Shown: positions 1 through 7,489 of the stretch, in pieces | How the letters are laid out: every line of letters starts with the position of its first letter | Position numbering within the stretch: position 1 is the first letter of the stretch | From: Anaerobacillus sp. | GTDB taxonomy: Bacteria > Bacillota > Bacilli > Bacillales_H > Anaerobacillaceae | Assembly (NCBI GenBank): GCA_007120055.1 | Contig: SKOL01000214.1 | Coordinates: 1 to 26,292, forward strand | DNA length: 26,292 nucleotides | Direction of reading: 5' to 3' | Position numbers and translations under genes: made by a program | The notes under the pieces: generated by a model | Databases searched by the model: none | What the model was told of the DNA's origin: nothing | Seen by the model: only the letters and a program-made list of their open reading frames with translations

Positions 1-93
1 CAAACCAAGTTCTTTTGCAATATCGACGTAGGACATGCGTCCATTTGAGCTAAGTAGTTGAAGTATCTTTTTATCAGTAGCATCGACAGACAT
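1..93 (-). CDS. Lrp/AsnC-family transcriptional regulator, N-terminal part only (cut by window edge)
   Basis: The 31 codons seen read MSVDATDKKILQLLSSNGRM and then SYVDIAKELGL. This is the start of the winged helix-turn-helix of Lrp/AsnC regulators (pattern D-x-x-D-x-K-I-L-x-L-L, then the first HTH helix). Such proteins bind DNA as dimers or octamers and sense amino acids through a C-terminal RAM domain, which lies outside the window. The start is the ATG at 91-93 (complement), with AGGTGG about eight bases upstream. It is divergent from the chromate transporter pair, but the palindromic repeat between them makes shared control uncertain. It is clearly a different protein from the Lrp/AsnC regulator at 20.7-21.2 kb. 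Confidence 0.85.
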   Translation of the reverse strand, partial: MSVDATDKKILQLLSSNGRMSYVDIAKELGL

Positions 94-125
94 TTTAGCA
101 CCACCTAAATAAAATATGTGCTCTT

Positions 126-131
126 ATTATA
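126..131 (-). promoter_or_regulatory. Candidate -10 box of the Lrp/AsnC gene
   Basis: A perfect TATAAT on the minus strand lies about 33 bases before the start codon. The hexamer 17 bases upstream (TTCTAC) is a poor -35, so only the -10 is supported. Confidence 0.35.
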
Positions 132-160
132 TCTGAATTTACTGAATTGTAGAAGTCATA

Positions 161-270
161 ACTTTCATTTCAAATTTTTACAGTCGTCAAACTATATGTA
201 GTTGCGAGCGGTTTAACGCGACTACATTATAGATACTTAATGGCGTTAATAATAAATTATGAAATTCATT
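161..270. repeat. Palindromic intergenic repeat, copy A
   Basis: An imperfect palindrome is centred near 211. The inner arms are ATGTAGTTGCG (196-206) and CGCGACTACAT (217-227), one G/T mismatch apart. The right flank (228-270, TACTTAATGGCG followed by AATTATGAAATTCATT) matches, in inverted orientation, the left flank of a second copy at 23573-23685 at roughly 85% over about 50 bases by eye. The left arm of this copy is more decayed (CATTTCAAATTTTTA, 166-180). The boundaries are approximate. No coding capacity is seen. It resembles small mobile or REP-like intergenic elements of bacilli, but I cannot name the family. Confidence 0.6.
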
Positions 271-309
271 AAATTAAAAATTTATACTTTCAGAAAGGTC
301 GCGATAAGT

Positions 310-891
310 GTGTGGAAAACCCAAATGAATATCTTTATTGCTTTTTTCCGCTCCGGAATGCTTGGATTCGGAGGTGGTCCTTCAACAATACCACTTGTGC
401 ATAAAGAAGTAGTTGAACAATTTAAATGGATGACAGATGAAGAATTTGCCGATGTGCTAGCGTTAGGAAATACATTGCCCGGACCGATTGCTACAAAAAT
501 GGCTGGATATATCGGTTACCGAGTCGGTGGCTGGGTCGGGTTATTAATTGCTATTTTTGCAACAGTCATGCCTACTGTGTTCTTTTTAATCGGGTTAATT
601 GGTGTCTTGGCCACATTTCGTGATTCTAGAATTGTCATCGGTATGACACAAGCCATTACTCCAGTCATTGGAATTATGATGATCGTATTAACCTACCAAT
701 TTTTAAAGCAATCAAAAAAAGGACTTGGATGGCTACAAACCATTTCCTTATCAATCATTAGTATTATCGCTTATCAGTTATTTAATATACACCCTGCTAT
801 CGTCATTGGAATTTTACTAGTTTACGGCTTGGTTGCAAATGATTCTTCAGCAGATAAAACGACGAAAAAGAAACAAAGTAAAACAGGTTAG
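310..891 (+). CDS. Chromate transporter, CHR-type subunit 1
   Basis: A membrane protein of the CHR (chromate ion transporter) family, short form. Such proteins normally work as pairs of half-size subunits that export chromate or related oxyanions. The family signature is present: FRSGMLGFGGGPSTIPLV near the N-terminus, then NTLPGPIATKMAGYIGYRVG. Four to six hydrophobic segments follow, and a Lys-rich tail ends the protein. An in-frame ATG exists at 259, but it lies inside the palindromic repeat and has no RBS. GTG at 310 has AGAAAGG about 11 bases upstream and gives a normal ~193-residue half-transporter; ATG 325 is another possibility. It is followed after 12 bases by a paralogous half-gene, so the two are co-transcribed. 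The substrate is inferred from the family only. Confidence 0.8.
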   Translation: MWKTQMNIFIAFFRSGMLGFGGGPSTIPLVHKEVVEQFKWMTDEEFADVLALGNTLPGPIATKMAGYIGYRVGGWVGLLIAIFATVMPTVFFLIGLIGVLATFRDSRIVIGMTQAITPVIGIMMIVLTYQFLKQSKKGLGWLQTISLSIISIIAYQLFNIHPAIVIGILLVYGLVANDSSADKTTKKKQSKTG

Positions 892-903
892 GAGGAAATC
901 GCT

Positions 904-1434
904 ATGATTTATATTGAAATTTTTATCGCTTTTTTTATACCTGGAATTGTTGGTTATGGTGGAGGACCTGCATCAATACCTCTCATTCAAGCAGAAGTAG
1001 TTGAACGATATCAATGGGTCACTGTAGAAGAATTCGGTGAACTATTAGCGATCGCAAATGCATTGCCTGGTCCAATTGCCACGAAAATGGCTGGGTACAT
1101 CGGTTATGAAGTTGGTGGTGCGCTAGGATCATTTGTTGCTCTTTTCGCTACAGTCGCTCCATCATTAATTGCAATGCTATTTTTACTCGGTCTTCTGTTC
1201 AAATTCAAAGATTCTCCAAGAGTAAAGCGTATGACAGCTCTTATTAAACCAACAATCGCCATTTTATTAGGCGTGCTAGCATTTCAATTCTTTTCTACAT
1301 CTTGGTCTAGCGCAGGGATGTTTCAAACAGTAATGATTGGGATCATTAGTTTACTATTGTTAGAGAAACTAAAAGTCCACCCATCCTTAGTTATTGTCGG
1401 GGCACTACTTTATGGTGCGGTTTTTCTTGGATAA
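904..1434 (+). CDS. Chromate transporter, CHR-type subunit 2
   Basis: Second half-size CHR subunit, 176 aa, clearly paralogous to the preceding gene: FIPGIVGYGGGPASIPLIQ at the N-terminus and NALPGPIATKMAGYIGYEVG around residues 55-75 match the same blocks. Several hydrophobic helices cover the rest. In this family the two halves are thought to sit in the membrane in opposite orientation and act together. The start ATG is supported by AGGAGG seven bases upstream, in the 12-base gap after the first subunit. No terminator with a T-run is obvious after the stop; a 490-base AT-rich gap follows. Confidence 0.85.
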   Translation: MIYIEIFIAFFIPGIVGYGGGPASIPLIQAEVVERYQWVTVEEFGELLAIANALPGPIATKMAGYIGYEVGGALGSFVALFATVAPSLIAMLFLLGLLFKFKDSPRVKRMTALIKPTIAILLGVLAFQFFSTSWSSAGMFQTVMIGIISLLLLEKLKVHPSLVIVGALLYGAVFLG

Positions 1435-1637
1435 AATTCTTAAAAAAGTTTCGCCCTTTTCATTTATGAACACTTGCGAAATATTATATTAAAAAATAAA
1501 AATTTTAAACATTTTTTATAACTTGATCATTTACTGTTAAATACATTTTGCAGTAAAAACTTCTTAAATTAATACAAAACGTAATCTAAATACACAAAAA
1601 TATTTTGATTAGATCGCAAATTTTGTCGAATTAACAA

Positions 1638-1666
1638 TTGACTGTAATAAAAGTTTCGTTTATACT
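1638..1666 (+). promoter_or_regulatory. Sigma-A promoter of the tctCBA operon
   Basis: TTGACT (1638-1643), a 17-base spacer and TATACT (1661-1666). This is a close match to the vegetative consensus and the best promoter in the 490-base gap. It implies an untranslated leader of about 260 nt before tctC. Confidence 0.7.
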
Positions 1667-1738
1667 AATAAAAATCAAATAAATAATTAAGATAATTAAA
1701 TATTTTCTAATAATTTATTTCATTATCGATCAGTTTTC

Positions 1739-1771
1739 AATGTATCTTTACTTACTTCGTATTGATACATT
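1739..1771 (+). promoter_or_regulatory. Inverted repeat in the tctC leader
   Basis: Perfect 8-base arms AATGTATC (1739-1746) and GATACATT (1764-1771) lie about 75-105 bases downstream of the promoter. It could be a dyad operator or an RNA hairpin; there is no T-run, so it is not an intrinsic terminator. The rest of the 1435-1930 gap is AT-rich and holds no gene that I can see. Confidence 0.35.
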
Positions 1772-1796
1772 GCTATACTCAATATTCAGAAATATC

Positions 1797-1810
1797 TGTA
1801 AACATTGCAG
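1797..1810 (+). promoter_or_regulatory. Possible CcpA (cre-like) site in the tctC leader
   Basis: TGTAAACATTGCAG resembles the cre consensus (TGNAANCGNWNNCA) but lacks the central CG. It lies in the leader of a carboxylate-uptake operon, where carbon catabolite control would be plausible. It may be chance in AT-rich DNA. Confidence 0.2.
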
Positions 1811-1930
1811 GTATTTTAATATTAAAAAGGCACTTTAATGAATAACCGCGCTTAAGTGTTAAAAGCAAGATGGACTATTACCTTATGGTAATTCTTTATA
1901 AAAAAACGAAACCAAAAGGAGAGAAGAAAA

Positions 1931-2896
1931 ATGAAAAAGAAAATAAAAAAATTAGCGTCGTTGGTAGGTTTGACCTTATTAACAGTTTCTTTAGCAGCTT
2001 GCGGTGGAAAAGAAACTACCGTTGAAAATTACCCAAGTAGAGAAATTCAAATGGTTATTCCATGGGGACCAGGTGGCGGTAGTGATATTGAGGGTAGAAT
2101 CGTTATCGAACATGTTCAAAATAGCCTTGATTCAGGTATCGTTCCGGTTAATTTACCTGGTGTAGGTGGAACCGTTGGATTAATGGAATTGGAAGAAGAA
2201 GCTTCAAACGGATACCACCTTGGTCAAATTCATGAAGGCCTTATTGTAGCTCATCACTCTGATATCACTCCTATCAACTTTGATAGCTTCGAGCCGATCG
2301 CATCCATGTCAGCTACAGACCAAATTTTAGCTGTTTCAAGTCACCTTGATATTACAACGCTAGAAGAGTTCGTTGAATATGGTAGAAATGGCGAAGTTAG
2401 ATTTGGTGGTACTGTTGCAGGTATTCCTCGAGTATGGATTGAACAGATGGTAAGAGAATTAGAGATTAACCATAATCTCGTAGGCTATGAAGGTTTGACT
2501 GAAGCCATTCAAGCACTTGCAGGTGGACACGTTGATGCTGTTATTGTCGACTATGCTTCTGCGCAAGATTTTGTAAAAGCTGGATATATGAATTTTATTG
2601 CCATTGGTACTGATGAAAGAGTAGCAGCAGCACCAGACGTACCTACATTTGTTGAAAATGGGTATGATCTCCTTTTCGGTATTAACAGAGGGTATGTAGC
2701 ACCAAAAGATACACCTCAAGAAATCATTGAAGTTTTAGCTAAAGCATTTGAAAAAGCAGCTAACGATCCCGCTTATGTTGAAGCAATAAGAAATGTTGGC
2801 TCAGATGTGGCCTTCATGGGACCTAAAGAATACCGAGAGCATTTAGAAAGACAGGATGCCATTATCAAAGAAATTATTGAAGAAATTTCTGAATAA
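1931..2896 (+). CDS. tctC: TctC/Bug-family tripartite tricarboxylate transporter substrate-binding lipoprotein
   Basis: Extracytoplasmic solute-binding protein of a tripartite tricarboxylate transporter (TTT). Residues 1-24 are a lipoprotein signal peptide with a Lys-rich start, a hydrophobic core and the lipobox LAAC, so Cys24 would be lipidated and the protein anchored outside the membrane. The mature part shows the TctC/Bug hallmarks: IQMVIPWGPGGGSDIEGR near residue 40, GTVAGIPRVW near 160, and ALAGGHVDAVIVD in the second lobe. The 321-aa length is normal. The start ATG follows AAAAGGAGAG at good spacing. It is first in an operon with tctB and tctA and is followed by an intrinsic terminator. 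Bug proteins bind carboxylates (citrate, tartrate, aromatic acids and others); the ligand here is unknown. Confidence 0.92.
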   Translation: MKKKIKKLASLVGLTLLTVSLAACGGKETTVENYPSREIQMVIPWGPGGGSDIEGRIVIEHVQNSLDSGIVPVNLPGVGGTVGLMELEEEASNGYHLGQIHEGLIVAHHSDITPINFDSFEPIASMSATDQILAVSSHLDITTLEEFVEYGRNGEVRFGGTVAGIPRVWIEQMVRELEINHNLVGYEGLTEAIQALAGGHVDAVIVDYASAQDFVKAGYMNFIAIGTDERVAAAPDVPTFVENGYDLLFGINRGYVAPKDTPQEIIEVLAKAFEKAANDPAYVEAIRNVGSDVAFMGPKEYREHLERQDAIIKEIIEEISE

Positions 2897-2938
2897 TAAC
2901 ATTCCGTTGCTAGTATTAATACGTGCCTTAATTATGAG

Positions 2939-2963
2939 GGGGGCGAAATAGAGCCCCCTTTTT
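2939..2963 (+). terminator. Intrinsic terminator between tctC and tctB
   Basis: GGGGGC (2939-2944), an 8-base loop, GCCCCC (2953-2958) and TTTTT. It lies inside the operon with no new strong promoter recognised before tctB. It probably lets most transcripts end after tctC, so that the binding protein is made in excess over the membrane subunits. Confidence 0.8.
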
Positions 2964-3085
2964 ATTCATCAAACAACACATAATTTCCTTAAAGGGTACC
3001 AAAGTGCAAGGAAAACTAAGTCGTTCCCCTGCGCTAGCTCTGTAGTCTAAAAGTCCATCATATTATGAAGGGAGGATAACAAACG

Positions 3086-3568
3086 ATGGGAGAATTATTA
3101 ATTGGAATTTTTCTTATCATCTTTTGCATCATTATTTTCTTACAAGCCGGAGATTTACCGAGTTTTAATGAAACTGTACTTAATGCAGGTTCCTTTCCGA
3201 AGTTTATTGCCGTAATACTAAGTATACTCTGTCTCATTTTAATAGTTTCAAAAGCTATTGAACTATTCAGGCAAAGAACAAAAACGACTAAATTAAATTA
3301 TAAAAAATACTTTAAAGAGGTATTTAAAGAGTACAAGCTCGTATTTTTCGCTTTAATTAGTCTTTTTCTATATATATTCTTAATGCAATTTATTGGCTTT
3401 ATTGTAACAACTATATTATTTATCATCTCTACTGGTTTTATTATTGGACCTAAAAAGAAAAAAAATGTACTCATCATATCCGGTGTAGCTGTGGTGATTA
3501 CCTTTAGCACTTATTTATTCTTTCAAAATGTTTTACATGTTAGATTCCCGACAGGTTTGTTCTTCTAG
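3086..3568 (+). CDS. tctB: TctB-family small membrane subunit of the tripartite tricarboxylate transporter
   Basis: A 160-aa protein with four hydrophobic segments (about residues 3-22, 35-55, 80-105 and 110-150) and the TctB-like stretch LNAGSFPKFIAVILSILCL. TctB is the small, poorly conserved integral membrane subunit that pairs with TctA. The identification rests mainly on hydropathy, size and position between tctC and tctA. The start ATG has GGGAGG about 11 bases upstream. The gap to tctC is 189 bases and contains the internal terminator; the gap to tctA is only 24 bases, so tctB and tctA are translated from the same message. Confidence 0.88.
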   Translation: MGELLIGIFLIIFCIIIFLQAGDLPSFNETVLNAGSFPKFIAVILSILCLILIVSKAIELFRQRTKTTKLNYKKYFKEVFKEYKLVFFALISLFLYIFLMQFIGFIVTTILFIISTGFIIGPKKKKNVLIISGVAVVITFSTYLFFQNVLHVRFPTGLFF

Positions 3569-3592
3569 TCATAGAGAAAGGAGGTTATAACG

Positions 3593-5113
3593 TTGTTTGA
3601 TTTATTACTTTTAGGTATTTCTGAAATATTTCAGATTAGAATACTAATAATTATTTTAATAGGTGTCATTGTAGGTATTTTGGCAGGACTAATACCTGGG
3701 TTTACGGTAGCCATGGCCATTGTACTTACTTTACCACTCACCTTTGGGATGGATCCTGTAGCTGGTGTGGCAGCAATGATCGGCGTATTTGTAGGTGGCA
3801 TGTCTGGAGGCTTAATTAGCGCTGCATTATTAGGGATACCAGGTACTCCTTCCTCTATCGCTACAACTTTTGACGCTTATCCGATGACCAAAAAAGGCAA
3901 GCCGGGAAAAGCATTATCTATAGGAATTTGGGCATCATTTTTGAGCTCTATTATAAGTTTATTTATATTAGTTTCGATTGCTCCTCAAGTCGCAAAGTTC
4001 GCTCTACTATTTGGTCCTTGGGAAATGTTTTCATTAATTGTGGTGTCTTTAACAATTATTGCTAGCGTCACAGGAAAATCTATTACGAAAGGCTTGATTG
4101 CTGGTCTATTTGGACTTCTAATTGCAACAGTTGGTGCTGACCCTATTGCTGGTATATCTCGTTTTTCTTTTGATTTAAGAGCTTTAAGGGCGGGCATTCC
4201 TTTTCTTGTCGTCTTAATTGGAATGTTTGCAATTTCACGTCTCCTAGTTTCATTGGAGCGTAAAGAAATGCAGAAAGATCATGCTGAACGTCAAAAAGAT
4301 AAGCTACAAAATATGAGTTTTGTCCTTCAACCGCTAAAAACATTGAAAATTGTTTTATCTAAACCGGGTAACCTTATCGGTTCCTCTACTATTGGTTCTA
4401 TTATTGGAGCAATTCCTGGTGCTGGTGGAAGCATCGCTAATATTGTTGCTTATGACCAAGCAAAAAAGTGGTCTAAAAATCCTGAAAAATTTGGAACTGG
4501 CTGCGAAGAAGGCGTAATTGCTTCTGAAGCAGGAAATAACTCTACTGTTGGTGGAGATTTAATTCCAACTGTAGCATTAGGGATTCCTGGATCTGCCGTA
4601 ACAGCTGTTTTACTATCTGCTCTAATGGTACATGGGATTACACCAGGACCTTTATTAATTGTTAATGAACCTAATGTCGTAGGTGGCATCTTTTTCGCCT
4701 TTTTCGTCGCATCTTTTTGGATGTTAATCACCCAATTTATTGGAATTCGTTATTTTATGAAAGTAACACAAATCCCAACACATATTTTAGTACCAGTTAT
4801 TTTATTCTTATGCGTAGTCGGTACCTTCGTACTGAACAATCGATTAACCGATTTATATATTCTCCTAATTATGGGAATCATCGGCTATCTTTTCACTAAA
4901 TATGACTTCTCTTTAGCGCCAGCGATTATCGGCGTTATCCTTGGTCCTATTGCAGAGGTTAATTTACGAAGAGCCTTTATGGCTGATCCAGATTGGACAT
5001 TATTCATTACAAGACCCATTTCATTAACATTCTTAATTCTTACTGTTTTATCGATTGTATTTACTATTTGGCAAACGAAGAAATCAAATTCCAGAACTAA
5101 AGCAAATATATAA
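3593..5113 (+). CDS. tctA: TctA-family large permease subunit of the tripartite tricarboxylate transporter
   Basis: 506-aa polytopic membrane protein, the transport channel of the TTT system. The conserved TctA blocks are visible: GILAGLIPGFTVAMAIVLTL near residue 30, GVFVGGMSGGLISAALLGIP with GTPSSIATTFDAYPM near residues 70-100, and the second internal repeat IIGAIPGAGGSIANIVAYDQ near 265 with GGDLIPTVALGIPGSAVTAV near 320. About 11-12 hydrophobic helices are apparent. The start is a TTG (3593) preceded by AAAGGAGG with 8-base spacing; no ATG fits as well. It closes the operon and ends at a strong bidirectional hairpin shared with the convergent oxidoreductase gene. Confidence 0.95.
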   Translation: MFDLLLLGISEIFQIRILIIILIGVIVGILAGLIPGFTVAMAIVLTLPLTFGMDPVAGVAAMIGVFVGGMSGGLISAALLGIPGTPSSIATTFDAYPMTKKGKPGKALSIGIWASFLSSIISLFILVSIAPQVAKFALLFGPWEMFSLIVVSLTIIASVTGKSITKGLIAGLFGLLIATVGADPIAGISRFSFDLRALRAGIPFLVVLIGMFAISRLLVSLERKEMQKDHAERQKDKLQNMSFVLQPLKTLKIVLSKPGNLIGSSTIGSIIGAIPGAGGSIANIVAYDQAKKWSKNPEKFGTGCEEGVIASEAGNNSTVGGDLIPTVALGIPGSAVTAVLLSALMVHGITPGPLLIVNEPNVVGGIFFAFFVASFWMLITQFIGIRYFMKVTQIPTHILVPVILFLCVVGTFVLNNRLTDLYILLIMGIIGYLFTKYDFSLAPAIIGVILGPIAEVNLRRAFMADPDWTLFITRPISLTFLILTVLSIVFTIWQTKKSNSRTKANI

Positions 5114-5181
5114 AGTTTTTTTCTAGCATTTGAAAACAACTTTAAATGAGGATATGTTTACAGTATTTTTATCCACCGCTC

Positions 5182-5224
5182 AAAAAATCCTTACTGTTAG
5201 TGGCTAGCAGTAAGGATTTTTTTC
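5182..5224. terminator. Bidirectional terminator between tctA and the convergent oxidoreductase
   Basis: Perfect 13-bp stem AAAATCCTTACTG (5184-5196) / CAGTAAGGATTTT (5208-5220) with T-runs on both strands. The stem core TCCTTACT/AGTAAGGA recurs in terminators at about 9.45, 12.08 and 13.19 kb. Confidence 0.85.
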
Positions 5225-5227
5225 TTA

Positions 5228-5260
5228 AATAGGGACAAGGTACCTCCCCTTGTCCCTATT
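5228..5260. repeat. GGGACAAGG-type hairpin overlapping a stop codon
   Basis: Perfect 13-bp arms AATAGGGACAAGG (5228-5240) and CCTTGTCCCTATT (5248-5260) around a 7-base loop. The right arm overlaps the stop codon of the minus-strand oxidoreductase by two bases. It has no good T-run itself. GGGACAAGG/CCTTGTCCC hairpins resemble REP-like palindromes seen in many Bacillota genomes; that link is from memory and not tested. Confidence 0.6.
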
Positions 5261-7229
5261 AAACTGTGGTATGTGTAACTATAGATTCAAGCGTATATGC
5301 TTTTTCAAAACCGTCTCGAGTCGCTTCACCAAGGGAAGCATAGCCTGCTGCATCTCCTAATACAAACATATTTTCCATCTCGTCCCTTAACGGTTCCTCT
5401 AACGGGTTATAAGCTGTTACACCCATAGCAATAATAATATACTCCGATTCAATTTCTGATCGTTTCCTAGAAACTATGTCTTCCAAGATCACTCGGTCCG
5501 AAAGTACTTCGGTCAATTTGTGATCCTGAACGATGTCCACATTTACTTGTCTAAGCTTGTTAAGTAATCTTAATCTCGTATCAGGTCCAATCCTCTTGCT
5601 TGATTTTGTAAGGATTTCAACTAATGTAACGTCGTTTCCAGCTTCTGCAAGGCGACGAGTCGTACCATGACAGGTCATACCACTTCCAACAACTGTAATT
5701 TTATTATTTTTAAATTCTTTACCTTGTAATTTTATATCTTCATACGTGTAGATATGATCTAAATCAATTCCCTCGACCTGTGGGAGCCTTGGCCGTCCGC
5801 CTGTTGCCAGTAATACAGCATAAGGATTCATGGCAATGATCACTTTAGCCGTTGCCTCTGTATTGATTCTGACATCAACATTTAAACGTTTCATTTCATT
5901 AATGAGATAATTAATGTGCCAAGTCATTTTCTTTCTATAGGTTGGGTCTGTTACAAGGTGCAATTGACCACCAAGTTTATTCTCTTTTTCGAAGATTGTC
6001 ACATCATACCCTTTTAGTTTTAGCGTTCTTGCCGCTTCCATGCCACCTGGGCCACCACCAACAATAACAACATGTCGCTTTTCATCAGAAGTTAATCGCC
6101 TTTGCTCCTTAAACTCTAGTTCTCTACCTGCTCTAGCATTGACGCAGCATCGAACGTGTTTGTTAGCAAAAATCGAATGTATACAATGAAGACAGTTAAT
6201 ACATTTTCTAGTTTCCTTTTCACGCCCTTGCCTTGCTTTGATTACCCACTCAGGTTCAGCGATTAATCCCCTGCCGATCGCCACAAAGTCAGCTTTTCCT
6301 TCAGATAAAACATTTTCTACAAAATCTGGTTCGCGGATGGACCCAACCGTGATCACTGGAATAGTAACTTCCTTTTTTATTTCCTCAGCAAGGTAAACTC
6401 TCCAACCTTGTTCATATAACGGAGATTCTACTATTTTATCCATGGAGTCATACGTTCCACAGCTAACATTCAGTCCATCTACTCCAAGTTTGTCTAAGGA
6501 TCGGCAAATCTCCTTACCTAACTGTAAATCGATGCCTCCTTCGATAAATTCATCGACACTAAGTCGAACGATAACAGGGTAATCCTCACCACAGTTTTCC
6601 TTAATTCCAATAATGATTTCCTCAAGAAATCTCATACGATTCTCGAAGCTTCCCCCATACTCATCTGTACGTAAATTTGCCTCGGGGCTTAAAAACTGAT
6701 TTACTAAATAGCCATGAGCACCGTGAATTTCAACACCATCAATGCCAGCCTGCTTACACCTTACAGCCGCCTGAATAAATTTAGTTACCAAGTCTTTAAC
6801 TTCTTCTGTCGTTAATTCCCGAGGAACTTCCCCTACTGCAGCACAGGAAACACCACTAGGAGCAACAATTTGTTTTCCATCGATTAATGAGGAGTATGTT
6901 TGTCTGCCGGCATGATGAAGTTGGACAAAAGCCTTTGCACCATACTTTTGTACTGCATTGGCTAAGCGATGTATCCCAGGAGTAAAGCAATCTTCGTCTA
7001 ACCTTACATTCCTCGCACCCGCTCTTCCGTATTCATATTCAACACTCGTAACTTCAATAATTATTAATCCTGTGCCACCTTTTGCCCTTTCTTCATAATA
7101 GGCAATAAGATGGTCTGTCACTTCCCCATCATGGCCAGCAAGGTTTGTTCCCATCGCCGGCATGACAATTCTGTTTTTTAATGTTAGATTGCCTATTTTG
7201 CCTTCTTTAAAGATGTTTTCGTAATGCAT
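5259..7229 (-). CDS. Old yellow enzyme / 2,4-dienoyl-CoA reductase-type flavin, Fe-S oxidoreductase
   Basis: 656-aa cytoplasmic oxidoreductase with the FadH-like layout. Residues 1-~330 form an FMN-binding TIM barrel of the old yellow enzyme type (LKNRIVMPAMGTN, FVQLHHAGRQT, GVEIHGAHGYLVNQFLSP, TDEYGGSFENRMRF, AIGRGLIAEP). A cysteine cluster near 342-361 (C-x2-C-x2-C-x11-C) should bind a 4Fe-4S centre. The C-terminal part is an FAD/NAD(P)-binding domain (VVIVGGGPGGMEAARTLK; second dinucleotide motif ITVVGSGMTCHG; LGDAAGYASLGEATRDG). Such enzymes reduce enoyl or dienoyl thioesters, enones or related acids with NAD(P)H. The start ATG has GGGAGGGG upstream. It is convergent with tctCBA, suggesting that it may process the imported carboxylate, but no shared promoter supports that. 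The substrate is unknown. Confidence 0.9.
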   Translation of the reverse strand: MHYENIFKEGKIGNLTLKNRIVMPAMGTNLAGHDGEVTDHLIAYYEERAKGGTGLIIIEVTSVEYEYGRAGARNVRLDEDCFTPGIHRLANAVQKYGAKAFVQLHHAGRQTYSSLIDGKQIVAPSGVSCAAVGEVPRELTTEEVKDLVTKFIQAAVRCKQAGIDGVEIHGAHGYLVNQFLSPEANLRTDEYGGSFENRMRFLEEIIIGIKENCGEDYPVIVRLSVDEFIEGGIDLQLGKEICRSLDKLGVDGLNVSCGTYDSMDKIVESPLYEQGWRVYLAEEIKKEVTIPVITVGSIREPDFVENVLSEGKADFVAIGRGLIAEPEWVIKARQGREKETRKCINCLHCIHSIFANKHVRCCVNARAGRELEFKEQRRLTSDEKRHVVIVGGGPGGMEAARTLKLKGYDVTIFEKENKLGGQLHLVTDPTYRKKMTWHINYLINEMKRLNVDVRINTEATAKVIIAMNPYAVLLATGGRPRLPQVEGIDLDHIYTYEDIKLQGKEFKNNKITVVGSGMTCHGTTRRLAEAGNDVTLVEILTKSSKRIGPDTRLRLLNKLRQVNVDIVQDHKLTEVLSDRVILEDIVSRKRSEIESEYIIIAMGVTAYNPLEEPLRDEMENMFVLGDAAGYASLGEATRDGFEKAYTLESIVTHTTV

Positions 7230-7261
7230 TTATACCCCTCCCTTTTATATTTTGAGGAAAA

Positions 7262-7280
7262 TTCCAAAACAGGATTGGAA
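7262..7280. promoter_or_regulatory. Short dyad upstream of the oxidoreductase gene
   Basis: TTCCAA, a 7-base spacer and TTGGAA, 33-51 bases before the start codon of the minus-strand oxidoreductase. A TATAAT (7297-7302, complement) lies just upstream of it, so the dyad would sit at or just after the transcription start. A possible operator; low certainty. Confidence 0.3.
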
Positions 7281-7448
7281 ATATTATCCTACATTTATTA
7301 TAAAGGTTGGGTACAGAAATTTTCGTATCTCGTTTGAAAGTGTAGTGACAATGGTATGTAAAATTTGTGAATATAAAACAGTGTCATTAGAGATGTATGA
7401 TCATCTAAAGGTTGCGACAAACTATAATGAATAACACTTGTTACACTG

Positions 7449-7457
7449 TGTTATAAT
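7449..7457 (+). promoter_or_regulatory. Extended -10 promoter of the YgjV-like gene
   Basis: TGTTATAAT: a perfect TATAAT (7452-7457) with the TGn extension. No convincing -35 is seen 17 bases upstream, as is usual for extended -10 promoters. The gene start is 33 bases downstream. The rest of 7230-7448 holds no gene that I would call. Confidence 0.45.
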
Positions 7458-7489
7458 TTTTTGTTTTTTTGAAAGGAGTTTTAAGAAGA

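Noticed and set aside
1435..1930. Riboswitch in the tctC leader
   Set aside because: I could not match any known riboswitch core; the stretch is AT-rich with only one short dyad and no terminator/antiterminator pair.
7252..7434. Open frame of 60 codons on the plus strand upstream of the YgjV-like gene
   Set aside because: No RBS, overlaps the promoter region of the minus-strand oxidoreductase, and has no recognisable protein pattern.
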